NCBI GenBank assembly: GCA_034440575.1 | Contig: JAOTOL010001204.1 | Span: 62,001-126,000, forward strand | Length of the DNA stretch: 64,000 nt | Source: Imbricaverruca yamaguchii | Taxonomy: Eukaryota; Arthropoda; Thecostraca; Neoverrucidae | Reading direction: 5' to 3' | Shown here: positions 1 to 12,865 of the stretch, in pieces | How positions within the stretch are numbered: the first letter of the stretch is position 1 | Layout of the letters: every line of letters starts with the position of its first letter | Made by a program: the position numbers and the translations under genes | The notes under the pieces: generated by a model | Database searches by the model: none | Seen by the model: only the letters and a program-made list of their open reading frames with translations | Told to the model about the DNA's origin: nothing

Positions 1-199
1 TAAACCATCGTAGATTTCATCCGAATCCTAAGACCAGCTTCGGTTTGTTGTAGTCTAACGCAATAGCGCATATCTCCCAATATCAAGCGAGCTATCCTTA
101 GCCCAGCAAGCTGTGCATATAACTGACGGAGAAAGCAGGGCTCTCTGGCCCTCAGATCGGCAAGCTGCGCCAGTGACGCAGAGAGCAGAGCTCCCTTAC

Positions 200-333
200 C
201 CTGAGATCACCAGACTCTATAGTTGACACACAATGTGCGGCAGTGATGACCCAGTTGACGTCGATCAAGGAACCGCCGCACCTGCTTTGGCCTGTGTCAA
301 CCACCTGGATATCAGCCAGCCACGGAAACTGAC
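200..333 (-). CDS. Serine protease gene 1, catalytic His exon
   Basis: The acceptor TTTCCTCGCAG|GT and donor CTCAGG|GTAAGG bound 134 nt encoding 44 whole codons after the split Gly. Residues run [14 protein letters not shown], then [19 protein letters not shown] with the catalytic His and the 42-58 Cys pair, then [10 protein letters not shown]. This is unmistakable S1-family sequence. The exon ends in phase 0, as exon 2 of gene 2 does, so the two genes share intron positions around the His exon and are probably tandem paralogues. The Asp and Ser exons must lie to the left, outside the window, so specificity cannot be read. The exon reads cleanly with no frameshift. Confidence 0.9.
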
Positions 334-1479
334 CTGCGAGGAAAGGCATCGTCAGCGATCGTCACACCTTGTCACTGACATAGTGACACTCTACGGCTAA
401 AGTGTAGTTTCGAAACTCTATGGACGTAGCAGCAGAGGGTGGCAAGGAATCATGTTCGCGTGACATATATTTATCGGAACCTTGAACATCAGCCCTGTGG
501 AAGCTGAGTAGAGAATTAATTCTAAATTGACTATCCTACTTACGAACACTCATTCCACTGGGTAAAAATTAGTGATTACGAGGTGAATGTAAGGATATTT
601 ATTTGCACACTCATGTGAAATGTGTATGTCGAAGTATGTCCACGTAATGAGGAACTGAATATATCTCAGGTCTGCTTAATGAGACTGCCGAAGGGCCAAA
701 ATCTCCAATGTATTTTCAAAAAATGACAGTATCACTATTCACTGTGCGCTTGGAAAGAACAGTACCGGTTAAGGATCAAACTGCTTAAGGAAAAAATATG
801 ATTAGAAACACCCACTCACCGACTGTTAAAAAGGGTAGAAATTGTTATTCATGTAAGTACTACTTTTAGATCACATCATCTTAATTCCTTGGCAAGTTCA
901 TATTCGTCCGCCATGTACCATTAAAGTAACATGTTGAACGCGTGCAACCATTGCACCTCCCAACTTTTTCCTATGGCGCATGAACGGCTGGAGAAAGAAC
1001 CTTCGGGTTTGTTGTATCTTGCTGTCTAACACGGTGATGAGTGATAAACGTAAGGATGTCACCATCGATCATTGTCTTCAACTTCCAGGCACATTTCTGA
1101 CGTGTTTGCATGTTACCGAATTATTCAGTCAACCAGTGCGCTACACGCATCCAAAGCACCTTGATGGCCACGATTGTGAAGCTTGAAGTGCGTATGCTGG
1201 TCATGAAGATTTACTGTTGCAACATGAACACATCACGTTTGCGTGGCTAACCTGTATTTTTTGGCTATATTTATGCGTAGCTAACCAGCTGGTATTTTTC
1301 ATAACCTGTGCATGCGCTGTTCAAGCTTGCGTTTTTGCCAATTTTACAGCACTGCTGTGTTGAAGAGCACAATGCTGGTTAACCCACCCTATCTCAGAGT
1401 CTTTTTACAACAAATCGAGCGTGGTTTTTCACTGCTGGCTAAAAATTGCGCGTGGCAACGCATCAAAAGTTTGCATCCC
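334..1479. other. Gene 1 intron, no feature recognised
   Basis: AT-rich intron sequence without a supported exon or clear repeat. Small plus-strand open frames near 980-1510 have no recognisable motif. Confidence 0.6.
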
Positions 1480-2190
1480 ACAACATTTTGGCATGTGCGA
1501 AAATTTTGAAGTCAGGTCATCTCGGGTCGACGCGGTTTTCAAGGTCAAGTGAAGTCCTTTTCAAAAATGGTCAACAAGTCGTTAGGCTTTAATGGGCAAA
1601 TATATTTGGATGACACTTTCAGCGTATCACTATCTTTACGAAGGCAACGAAATGCGTCAGAAGAAATTTTTGTTTTTGTTTTTGATGAAGTATTAGTTTT
1701 GCATCGTTGCCAATTGAGCTAAATCTAAGATTCTAGCTAAGGTATGCATGCTTTATGAGAGCACGTCGGCTTAGAGCAACGTTTTCTGTCGGCTCTACCC
1801 ATCAAAAGAAGATAAATTAAAAAAATTAAAAATCAAAATTTTGAGAAGGAAAAATTATGCTGTGAATTTTTTGGTGGGCTAGAAGGTCAGGTCCATAGGC
1901 GATTTCCTATTCCTTTTTTTCTTCAATTGACTTGTTTTTTAATCTCCCCGAAAATGAACTCCCCAGAGCCAAAAACACGATGTCATTCGTGATCAAATGA
2001 ACTCTCCTAGTGACGTCACGTTTTGGGGTACATTTTCGGTGTATTCAAACCATTCTCGTCGAGCGCTTTCCGATGACACCACGTTCGTTTTGGTGCAACG
2101 TTTAGTTTCGAAATTAGAGGGGCATAAGAAGAGCCCCTTTCCCCCGAGAAGACCGGGTGTGAGGATCTGACCGGAACGACTGCTGACTGA
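1480..2190 (+). repeat. Rep-A interspersed repeat, copy 1 (diverged)
   Basis: It shares GAAGTCAGGTCATCT, a CAACGAAATG-type block, the AAATGAACTCCCCAGAGCCA block and TGGTGCAACGTTTAGTTT with copies at 13695 and 43725, in the same orientation. No open frame is shared. Lies in gene 1 intron. Confidence 0.75.
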
Positions 2191-3215
2191 AGCCCGGAAA
2201 GCTTACGTCACTGCCACTTGCATATCACTGCTGTGTTGAAGAGCATAATGCTGTTCAGGCTTACGTCACTGGCAGCTGTACATCATTTGTGTGTTAAACA
2301 GTGCAAAGCTGGTTAAGCTAAAATTGAAATAAGTCGTCTGGAGCTTGAGGATAGACTACGATGCCCCAGCTAACTTTAAGATGACTTTAATCTGGGGGAT
2401 GCTCGTTTAGGGAACGTCACCTCCCGGGTGGGGTGTCACTGATCAGACATAAATGAACCAGAGCTGCACTGTGACCCCCAAGGGGTGCCAACATTCTGCA
2501 TAAGTGACGCCTTTCACGAAAATATAAGTGCCAGATGAATTTCGGCTGTCCATATGGTACCTCTGGCCGGGAGCTTACACAGGGTGAGGTGCGATTGGAT
2601 CTTCCCAGTGAGTTGCTGCTGTTCTGCGACAAGGGATACTAACTACAATCTTGGTGAAGGGGCATGTACTACCGGTCCATCTTTGGATCAGCCAGTTCGT
2701 AGATACCACATGCATTCCAAGCACAAATTCACAAAAATGATAGCATCCACTCCACCTCGTGCAGCACGAGATGATCTTCGAAACACTTTCAATATGATCC
2801 ACTCGGGGAAAACCAAACTCACTGCCGCAAGATCTTGGATCTTTTGGCACTGCCTGATAAATAAACGCGCAAAACATCGCACGACAAGGCATGACATTTC
2901 GGGACGTTCGATTTCGTGACCTCGATCATACTGAAAGATGGCCAACCACACATGTCACATAGTTGCTTCCAAAATTCGTAAGTGATGATCAAGAGGAAGT
3001 TAGGGGCACTGATATAAAGTTCACAATTAGTGGAATGATGGTGCCTTTGATCTGGTGACGTTGCGCATACCCACCAGCTATTGTCAGCCCACGACGACCA
3101 CTCACTTTGTGATTGCTGATTGATCTATTGACCTGAAGAATCGAGTCGACTACTGGCGTTCACTCAAAGTGCGTGACTAACTGTATGACACAGACCATCC
3201 ATCATGCCCACCTAC

Positions 3216-3389
3216 CTGGCTCCGCGGCGCCTCCATTAACTATCCCGAACTTCTGTGGCTGGCGGCCGTGAACTTGCTGACCTCGGTGACCTTGCACGAT
3301 GATGGGCAGTTCTGGCAGCGTGTTTGGTGACCTGACGATGTGGTCGGCATCGTCGCCGTTGTTTCCTCCATGCCAATCAACGGTGACGA
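3216..3389 (-). CDS. Serine protease gene 1, zymogen-activation exon (5' end uncertain)
   Basis: This minus-strand exon ends with residues KFGIVNGGAAEP and the donor GAGCCAG|GTAGGT. The split Gly codon (G plus GT) joins perfectly to the exon at 333-200, producing IVNGGAAEPGQFPW, the standard mature N-terminus of an S1 serine protease. Upstream lies a propeptide rich in Gly, Asn and Asp (DWHGGNNGDDADHIV). The frame is open back to 3525, so the exon start is a guess. Acceptor-like AGs occur just before 3389 (CTTCAG|TC, phase 1) and before 3403 (ATCAG|GG); neither has a strong pyrimidine tract. I use 3389 because it also fits the phase of the membrane-segment exon at 11603-11681. The residue before Ile is Gly, not Arg or Lys, so activation cannot be by trypsin-like cleavage at that bond unless an extra trimming step exists. 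Function beyond protease zymogen is unknown. Confidence 0.75.
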
Positions 3390-3699
3390 CTGAAGCGTCA
3401 CCCCTGATCGTCAATTGTTGCACCGCGACAAGATCAGCACATGGACATAATACATGGTGGTAGTAGGCGGTTATAACACAGTGATGTTGGCTCCTGACTG
3501 TGTCCGGACACTGGATTTTCCACCTTCAGCCAATAGACAGGAATGGCACGCCACCACTCATGCAAGTGGAGGGGTCCAGGTTACAACATGAACAGGCTGT
3601 TCGAAGCAGCAGGCGTCGGCACCGGTGGAGCAGCGGGGGCAGTCCCCCTCCCGCTGCCGTCCGTGAGACTGGGGGTCGCACCCTGAAATTATTATTAGG

Positions 3700-6580
3700 T
3701 CCTTATAATGCACAGTAATATGGATGAGCAAAATGGCGACGAGACCGAAGATTAAGCTGTTAAGGAGGCTCCAAGGAGAATGGCAACTAGGCCCCCGGGA
3801 AATATAACCAGGCCAATAAGAGACATAGGACAGAGATTGGGAGGAGGCCCCAAGATGAAAAAAAGATGCCACCGATACGGGCAAGAAGCCACCCAAGTTA
3901 GACAGGAAGGCTTTCGATCGGTGGCAGGATACTCTTAATTTGGAAAACGAAGCCTCCAAAGATTGAAGAGGAGACCCTTACAATAGAAAGTAAGGAATGC
4001 TAGGATATATTTCTCTGGACGCAAGAGAGAGCCTCTAGATGGGTAAGAAGGTCTCCGCAGGAATGAGAGTTCAATGAGACCAGCCAAATGAAGCCCATAT
4101 TTTAGAAGATGAGAACCCTAGGAGAGAAGATTTGGGACCATGACGCAAAAGCTAAGAGGATAATGAGGCTCCAAAAACAGGTTAGGAGGCCCCCAAGACC
4201 TGAGAGAAGGCCCCTAATTTGAGAAATGAGTCACATAGGAGAGGATGGGAGGCCCCAGAAATCAAGAGAGTGCCAACTATTGGCACGGAGACCCCAGGAT
4301 TGCAAAGGAGGCTCCAGTACGGGAGGGTAGGCCCCTGAAAATGAGAGGAGGCCCTAAGACTGAAGAGAAAGCCAGTGGATATGAGATAAGGTTTCGGAGA
4401 GTCAAAAGCAGGCCCAAAACAGGTAAGGTTCCACCCATATCTCTGGCCTCAAAAATCGGGTCAATATTCCCCAAAAACCCGTTGGGCACCGGAGAGAACT
4501 TCTCAGGGCACCAAAAAAGCTGTACCGGGAGACCGAAAAAATGGTGCTGGGACCAAAAAAAATCACATAAGGACCTTTAAAGAAATAAAACTCGATGTCC
4601 AGAACGTTCACACCGAGACTAGGTGAAATTGACCCCAGCACGAGAAAATTAAGATCAGGTCTCGAAAAAATCACCCGGAGGGCTTTTATAATCTGAAAGG
4701 TGTCATCGACTGAAAAAAAGCTCTTTGGATGGCCGCAGTGGCATATCGAAGGGGCAAGCGCCCCCTCCCTCCCAAGAGAGATAAACTCCCAGGAATCGTG
4801 CCAGGGCTCCCAAAAGTCGGGATGGGGCCACCATAATTCGCGCGTCGGTCCACCAGAATTCACGCAAGAGGCTCCAAATGAATACGGCGGGCCCCAGAAA
4901 ACTCGCTCCGAGGGCCGAAAATCTGCGACAGGAACCGCCAAGATCGCATTTGGGCCACAGCTAAATACAATGTACCACAAAAACTCTAACCGGTCAATCC
5001 AAATACCGCGCTCGAGACCCACAATTCCCATCGATAGTCCGAAAAATTTGGTCTAGGCATACAAATTCACGTCGGGCTCCCAAAAATTTGCGTCTAGGGC
5101 CCCATATAAGCACAATGTGATCCCAAAAACGTGCAGCGGTATCAGAAGAAAATCAAGCCGGATTCCTCCAAATAAGGAGGGATTAAATAAAAACTGCATG
5201 TCAGTGTCAGGAAGGTTGTTCTGAAGCAACGAACATGTCATCAGATGCCTTCACAAATCGCGTACGGCCTCGATAACATACCGTAGCTCCAAAAAAATCC
5301 AGGTGAGATACAAAAGCATGCCGCCATGACCTCGCAAAATCATGCCGGGATTCGGACATGAAAAAAGAATCAACATGAGATCCACAAATATCGCGTTGAG
5401 CCCAGAAAACGGACGTTGGGTCCCCGGAACCACGCGTCTGGGCACGATAAGTCGCGCTGGGAGCAAGAAAATTCGCGCCGAAACCCAAAATACACACAGC
5501 GGGACCGTAAGGGCATAGGGGTCCGAAATCGCAACTCGCCCTCCAAAGCGCACAGTCTCGCAAAAAGCGACAGATGCTTAAACCATGCGTCGTAGACCCA
5601 AATATACATACCAGGAGCTTTAAAAAAATACAACGAAAGCTCTCAAGGCTCACAGGGGCTACACGACGGTACACGGGCCTGAAACTGGGGCTGAGGCCAC
5701 AAAAAGGACCATGGTCCGAAACCGAACAAAGAGAACGAGCACTAAATATACACATCGGATCTTTGAAATCGCCCTGTCTCCTAAAAAATCCTCGGTACAG
5801 AAAAAGCAACAAACCCTAAGACGAGCACGGGTTTTGAAAATGCGTTGGACGCCTAAAAATTGATTGAAGCCCTAAGACACATCCGTAGACGAATAAAGAC
5901 GAAACGTGTCCAAAAAAGAGCACTGAGACAGGGCCTGAATTCGATAGCTTGTCTGGGAGCATATTTAATCCAAGCTATGAGGTGTACCAATGTTCAGCGG
6001 GTTTTCTTTGTCACCATAAAATGTGGGAAGTAGGGAACTAATGGTTGAATTTAATTAACATAACTTTCGCAGCTAACGCTAATACGAAGCATTCCGTCAC
6101 GTCAAAAATGGCACAAGTCAATCATGTGGCAGCAATTAGGAAATCGTAGGAGGCATAGCAGAAACCGTAGCATCGCACGAAGTGTGGCGAAGGTGTAGAA
6201 TGCGCAAGATGAATATGCACGTGCACGAACGTTGGCATCGTGGCGACCGGGCGCTATGAACTGGAATGTCTGAAATTGGACAATTTTACGTTTCAAGGTC
6301 ATTTGCTTAGGGCTATTTTCAGTAGTGTGAGGTGACTTATCAAGGGATACAAAACGATAACCTTGGAACAGGGTGGGGGAGTGAGGGTTGAAATCCGACG
6401 AATCAGAAACGATAGTGGTAGATTAGGCCCCTTCACAGGACAATTCAGTCGTCCACTAATTATTTTATTTAATAACGTCCCCTTTGATAAAATACTGGTC
6501 GAAATATGTGGTCTTTTAATCGGGTAGGGTGACCCAATCAAATACGTTTGGCCCTTCCCTTAAGGCAAATATAGGTACGC
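3700..6580 (-). repeat. Rep-B composite repeat, copy 1
   Basis: About 2.2 kb of degenerate short period (28-35 bp) rich in CCCAAAAA, GGGGCCC-like cores and TCGC(AG)C, followed by a non-periodic arm (5850-6580) containing ATCCGTAGACGA, CATGTGGCAGCAATTAGGAA, GTGCACGAACGTTGGCATCG and a GGGTTGAAATCCG segment. The same arm, in either orientation, accompanies the other copies. Many small frames are open by composition only. Confidence 0.75.
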
Positions 6581-7304
6581 TACTGGACCCCCAATACTTT
6601 TCAGAAGCATGCGCCCATGCGGCAAAGCCAGCATTGACGCGGCGATCTCCCCCTTACAAGGATACAAAACGACGCCAATGCCCATACAAATGGGAGGAAT
6701 GGTGTTTTTTTTACTGCATTTTGTTCCTGCAAGCTTGACTTCTGTAAGTCAGCATGCATGATTAGAGATTCCCAGCTTCAATACCTTCTCAAAGATGTCA
6801 TTTACAAAACGGTACAGCACAGCGGAAGCCATGGGTGTGGCGGCGTGGAAATGGAAGGTGTTGCGTTATCTATGCATTGCCATTGTTACATTGTTGCATT
6901 GCAATTGATGCGTTGTTGTTTAATGCTTGTTCTTGCCATGAAATTATTCGCGGAGGATCTATTATTTTTGCTTTTGTGCCAGGTGTTTTACAGCCAGCAC
7001 CAAATGTTACTTTTAAAAATTCAATAAATATCTAAGATGGCCATCAGAAAACCAATTCAAGCCATGTCACGTTGCCACCTTCACGCGAAATTGTCGCCCT
7101 AGAACCGCGAAATGTCACTTAGGTTTGCCTATGACATCAAGCTGGTGTGAATAACTAACAGTAGTGGTTAATCTAGCTATATTCAGTTAGACTTAGTGCA
7201 CATAGAAGTGGGTTAATTAATGGGAGATATCTTTAAGATATGCTTAGCACCAGCCCCGCCAGCTCGCTGAATTCTAGAGGCGAGCGGGAAGATTCTTCTG
7301 GTCG

Positions 7305-7471
7305 GTTAGTCGGTCGGTTATTGGTTTTACGACACATCGACCGTTGAGTCATGTAGCGTCGCCAATCTCTCACGCCGATTGGTCGCGGGCGAATAGTAGC
7401 GACAGGTGAGACTCGAACCCACAACCTTTCGATTGTGAGACGAGCAACTTATCCCTAGGCTACTCGTCCCC
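7305..7471 (-). mobile_element. tRNA-derived SINE with 13-bp target-site duplication
   Basis: A minus-strand element of 167 bp. Its 5' part (7471-7400) is tRNA-like: GGGGACGAGTAGCCTAGGGA as box A region and GTGGGTTCGAGTCTCAC as box B/T arm with a paired stem. It ends in a short AACC-type tail. A perfect duplication, ATTCTTCTGGTCG, flanks it at 7292-7304 and 7472-7484. The acceptor stem does not pair well, so it is not a functional tRNA gene. Confidence 0.88.
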
Positions 7472-7484
7472 ATTCTTCTGGTCG

Positions 7485-9189
7485 AGGAAGCATTAAGACA
7501 TTGGTTTGTTTTGGCACTTGGGAATTTATCCGCATATGTTTATTTACGTCCTGGGATGGCATAATTATCAGCAGAAAAAAATGTAATTGCGTTTTGCGTA
7601 AATGATGCACCATATCAAGAACAAACAAGACATCAATATTAAGTCATGTTTCCCATTACGGAGCCATAGTTAAAGCCTAAAAATGAATAGAAGGCCTTAA
7701 CATAGTGGAGGCCATTTTAGGGAACAGGAGGCCCATTCAGCATTGCCCCCTCCCTGGAAGAAATTCATGGCGACGCCGCTGATTCGATGCAAACCTTTCT
7801 AATTATGTTTGCCAATAAGATAACAGAGAAAGCAATTAACCATCTAAGAGGATGGATTCCAGAACTACAGGACGTTGCGCCCCTCAAATATCACAATTTA
7901 CGAATAGCACCGGGTTTCGATTGTAAAAAGCTGCACATGCCCGAAACCTCGTTACCCAAGGTGTCGGGCTCTACCCTCCCAGCCTTTATTTCCGGGACCT
8001 ATCGTAAAACAACAACACCAATCTGCGAAACAGTCAAGACAGCCTGCAACCTCTTAGACTGATTCAGATACTCCTTCCTGCATCACCCTCACAAACGCCC
8101 CAATTTATATATACACATATATTTTTATATTATATAACATATATACAATTTATAACCCCTTTTCCGAATTTTTTGCCAACTACCGCTATTTTGACACAGT
8201 ATTTATGCTGATTCCGAATATCAACTTCTTTTCAACTTTTCCGATTTTTCTTTGGCAGCATGGATCGATTGAAGTTTTACGAATTCCGAATTTTTGACAT
8301 ATTTTGAGCCGTGGTTACCAGCAGAAGCAAAACATAGCTTAAAGTAGTGATTTGTGTTAAAGCTTAGACAATTGAGATTCACTTGACAGCAAAATCAGTG
8401 CACTTCCATAATCCATTGATACCGACAATTTACTTTCAAATGAAGCGCTTGCATGGTTCAGGTTTTCTTCATAGATGGCGCTAGTGCCAGAAGTCTCGTT
8501 CCACACTTTACATTCGGCGATATTATGGCGACCATGTAATATGGACGACTATATTAATTATTGAGTGGCAAACTAAATATGCTCACAATTTTTTCAAGCA
8601 TATGGGTGCGATCTGTTGGGCATCAGTGTTCAAGTATAATCATTTCAATGGCGAATTTGTAGATATTAGCAGAATACACGGGAAGGTTCCCTTTTCCAAA
8701 TTTTGTGTACAGAGGGGCATGGGTGTAACCACTTTGGAGGGCTGTGGGGACATGTCCCCACCCCCAATTTCTGTGAAAAGTGGCGATTTGTCCCCTCCCC
8801 ATTTTTTCCATGTCCCCCCCCCATGCTTCAGCTGACTGAGTATCATTGCCACAAAATTCTACATAATCATATACAAAGTGAAAATATATATGCAGAAGAA
8901 ATACCAAAAATTATCAAGGCAGATTTACCCAATCAATGAGATTCATAGGCTATCTGTCGTCACGAAATCTCCGAATGCTAAGTCAGCAAACGTTATAAAT
9001 TTCTACTACCAGGCCATTCTTGAGTAACATGAACCTTGACCACCTTCTGCTTTCGCTTGGGTGGAATACTGTGCTTTGCTGGGCAGAAAATTTGCATTAT
9101 CGCACTGTTTTGTGCATTTTAAGTTGCATTTCCCTGCTCATATATTCATATATCTTGAACAAATGCGACCCTGGGTGTCACTGGGTGTC
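7485..9189. other. No gene recognised
   Basis: AT-rich sequence. A TATATA-rich patch at 8105-8150 and a C-rich tract near 8750-8820 are visible; no supported exon. Confidence 0.6.
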
Positions 9190-10780
9190 TTGAAGACCAT
9201 TGAGGGAAGTCATGGGCAGCCTTAAGCACGTACGTCAAGTTAACGTATTCGTTTTCGTATTCACTGACGAGTTCGTCAGAGGCGTATTTGGCATCGGCAT
9301 TCAGCGACGAGTTTATGATCGTTCGAATCAATTACCACAAATGCCTGTACTGAACACGCCAGAAGGAACTACATGGGTCTCACATTACCACTTTAATGGT
9401 CAAGGTCTAACGCAAATCGGTTTCTTCTGTTGCCTCCAATTTTTTTTCACCCAATTCTGCTCAAATCTGGTATGAAGCAAGAGCCTGAGTGAACAATCGT
9501 GAGACATTTCAAATCCGTGCATATCAAGGTCAAACTTCTAGGTGAAAGGTTAGCTTGGTTTATTACATGACGATATTGTAGCGATATCGATCGAACGCGA
9601 GGTGCGGTTGCTATCATTCCAATTTTCATCAATTGGGCGTCATTCGACGGGGCTTGCTACGCAGTATCAGAGTGCGAAGTGATCGAATTTTGTTCATTGC
9701 CGATCTTTCGGTCTCCTCATTTTTCGTTTTCTTTCAAGTCTATCCAAATCTGGTATCAACCAATAGCCAGTGGTGAACACTGGAGTAACATTTCAAACCG
9801 CGACATGTCAAGGTCAAAGATTTAATTGAGTTCTTCGATGACCTCGCGTTTCGTCGCTATGGCTTCAAGTTGCAGAACATGGATGCCATTCGTGTTGTCT
9901 TGTTCAGTATCAGAAGGTTCAGTTCGATATAATCTCGACGGGTCAAAATTCAAGTTGATTTCTTCGCTCACCTCACATTCTCTTTGTGGTTTTTCCCGAG
10001 CTTACCCAGATCCACTGTCAAGCGACAGCCAATGGTGAACCCTCGAGTAACATTTTTAAACCGGAATATGTCAAGGTCAAACCTCGTAATCAAAGGCTAG
10101 ACAGTTTTTTTCGAAGTCCTCGCGATTCATCACTATGGGTTCGATTTGCACCAAGTGGGTCTCATTCGACGCAGCTTATGCTGCATTACAATGTTACTAA
10201 ATATAATTATTTGCTACGGTCAAAGGTCAAACCGATTTCTTTGGTCGCCTCGTATTTTTTTCTGCGCCATAACCTACATACATCTGGCATCAAGCAATAT
10301 CCCGTGGTACCTAAAAATTGCTACTTCGAGTAACATTTAAAACCGATATATGTCAATGTCAAACCACAAGATCGAAGGTTAGCTTAAATTGTTCGAAGTC
10401 ACCGCACATTGTTGCTATCTTAAATGTTCATCAAATCATTTGACGTGCCTCGTGGTACTCTAGCAAACTGTTCAGAAATAACATTAATTTTCTAAGTCAG
10501 AGGTCGAGCTCATTTCTTCGGTCGCCCGGCGTTTCTTAGTTTTCTCCAAGAGCTACCCATGCTTGGTATCAAGAGATAGCCCGTGGACAACCCTCGGGGA
10601 ACATTTCAACTTGGGACATGTCGGATCGAGCCTCAAGGTTAAAGGTTAGTTTAATTTTCAGCGTCCTCGCGTTTTGTGGCTGTGGCTTCAATTTGCATAA
10701 TGTGGATGTTCTTCGACGTGGCTTGCCGTACGGCATCAGATTGTTGAAATATCGAAATATTTTCAAAGGTATCGGAGGTC
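9190..10780. repeat. Diverged tandem repeat, unit about 270 bp, about 5-6 copies
   Basis: Recurring blocks share TTTCTTCGGTCGCCTC, then a phrase like ATCTGGTATCAAGCAATAGC, then CGAGTAACATTTCAAACCG, ATGTCAAGGTCAAACCT, and TCGAAGTCCTCGCG. Starts fall near 9430, 9700, 9960, 10240 and 10510. Divergence is high and no coding frame is shared among copies. Confidence 0.75.
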
Positions 10781-11602
10781 CGGCGTGTGTACAATGATTG
10801 AGTGTAATAGAAATAGGAGGGTTAAATATGTGTTTGTTTGCAGCCGTTGTGATAGCAAGCACTCGTATCCTATATGACTAGGAGCTTCCCAAATGAATTA
10901 CTCATTACCTGTTCGGACGGTGCTCTCATCGCTGGTTTTTAATTTACGCTGCCATAGTGCTGTTCGGGACATATAAAATACATAACTTGTTTCAAATTGT
11001 ATGCTTTCATCTTAGTGGTTCAACGGAAGTTGTCAAGTTTGCAAGAGAAGCCACACGTGAATGTGCACAATTGGAGTTCATAACCGCGAGAGAGCAATGT
11101 TGTAATCATGGTTAGATCCAGGATTTGTCATGGGGGTACTTGTCCGGACTGGCGGCATTTCTTTGGGGCGGAATCATTGCGAAAGCATCTGGACGCCTCT
11201 GGCTGCAAAATTCGACGTGAATGTAATTCGGGTGATATGTGGTCAGGAGATAAGTGTTATGTTGGGATGCTCTTCCTCTGACGACTGAAAGATGCATTTG
11301 CATGTCATTATCAACAATTTGAGGCATGCAATGGTGCGCTTCACAGATGCCAAAACATTATCATCTGGGAGTCGGTGGTCTGAGGTACATCACACATGAA
11401 GGAAGCACATGCGCTAACAGCATGCCTGTTAGACATCCATTGTGGCACGATACTGATGTTACGCATGATATTGAATAGTTCAATGTTTTACGTCAACTGG
11501 TTCTCATCGAACAATTGATTCTGGCTTCATGGATAATTAATGCACGATTACTTGACTTCGCAACAAATGTAATGCAATTAAGGTATACAATCGTCCACTT
11601 AC

Positions 11603-11681
11603 CTATATAAACTCCACCAAATATGACGAACAGGAGAAGTAGCATCACGGCAGAGCGTAGCACTATCTTCTTGTAATAGAA
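11603..11681 (-). CDS. Candidate exon: membrane segment or signal anchor
   Basis: A 79-nt minus-strand exon is bounded by a pyrimidine-rich acceptor (CTGTTCCTTCCAG|TTC) and a consensus donor (ATATAG|GTAAGT). The open frame encodes FYYKKIVLRSA and then VMLLLLFVIFGGVYI, that is, basic residues before a hydrophobic run of about 15-18 residues. This is the layout of a type II signal anchor, or of a signal peptide starting at the internal Met. It ends in phase 1. The frame also extends upstream to 11750, so the acceptor could be elsewhere. It is on the same strand as protease gene 1, about 8 kb upstream of the activation exon, and the phase permits joining to 3389. Linkage is inference only. No homologous family is recognised. 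Confidence 0.35.
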
Positions 11682-12657
11682 CTGGAAGGAACAGTCGGAG
11701 CGTTCCACTACAAGCCACCAATTATAACAGGAAACATAACTTGCCAACAACGTCTCACATGCACTTCAGAACTGAAATTGTGAGGTATGTCGGCGCCCAG
11801 AGCCCAAATATTAATGTGCTGAACCATTAGACCTCGAAGCTGTTACAGACCATGCACGCTGTAACATCGAGATACCGGAGCGGGTATCCACGATCAGGCG
11901 ATCATTTGCCATAATTCAACTGTCTGAAAGCCCGCATAAATAGTTATGACGAGATTCCTTACCTACTTCTGGCGATGGATTGCCGGAAAGAAAAAGTTGT
12001 ATTCGCCCCACTGGGCTTCATTGCTTCCTAACGCCGGACTAAGTTAGGGCGGACTTCCCAAGGACGGACTAATTTATAACGGACTCAATAGCGGACTGTT
12101 CTTGATTGTATTAGGACGCATATTTTCGTCTTTCTTCTCGATTTGTCTCCTTGTTTCTCATCCTTTCATAGAATATGGGTCCACGTTAAGCAGGGCTTCC
12201 TATGACGACTGAACCTGGTTGTTCTCCACACCATGCAAATCTATATCAACACAACTCGAACTGTTTCGGAGGTCAGCGAACCGTACGTGCACTGACATGA
12301 CCCAGCTGACCCGACTGTGGCCCCAGTCCAGCTACACTATGGCAACAGCATGAACCCTGTGGGGCACAAACACCAGATGCCACACCAGGCGGCCTGCTCT
12401 CTTGGTAGCGTAATTAAGGTCTTCGGTTATAGTGGATAAAGCCATGGATTCCAATGGATCGGCCCGCACTTTCCCGGTTATTGGTTTGTTAGGAGAATGT
12501 TTCCACTAGATAAAAGAGTATTTATTTGATTCGTCGAATGGGCCTATGGATGGTGAACTAGCCTCTTGTCCTTCAATTTCACTGCGCCTCTGTGATAGTT
12601 TTGTTACGTTTCTTTGTATGAATGTGGGAAGTAAAAGTCTGGACTGTTGTTTTCCAG

Positions 12658-12865
12658 GATAGTTAAATCATCACGCAGGAACAACTAGCGGCGTATGAAA
12701 CATTTGGCATGGCTAATGGTACTGAAGCTTCATATTTGGACTCAGGTCGCCGACTACCTCATGTTCCAGCTTACACGCAATTTCCATTCACTGTTGTTGA
12801 TTTGGTGGTTTGTTGTGCATCGCCCCAGTTGTTACTCAGACGAGCTATGGCAGTGTCTATTGCTG
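12658..12865 (+). CDS. Candidate first coding exon of an unknown plus-strand gene
   Basis: A strong acceptor-like sequence (GACTGTTGTTTTCCAG) ends at 12657 and a consensus donor (TTGCTG|GTGAGT) follows at 12865. All three frames stop soon after the acceptor, so the exon would need to start translation internally. The ATG at 12695 opens MKHLAWLMVLKLHIW and stays open to the donor, with several hydrophobic stretches. A second ATG (12709) in another frame is also open through the donor. There is no recognisable family and no supporting neighbour. Both splice signals could occur by chance, so this is a lead rather than an annotation. Confidence 0.2.

Noticed and set aside
7400..7471. Functional tRNA gene
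   Set aside because: Box A and B are present but the acceptor stem does not pair, and the segment is the head of a SINE with target-site duplication.
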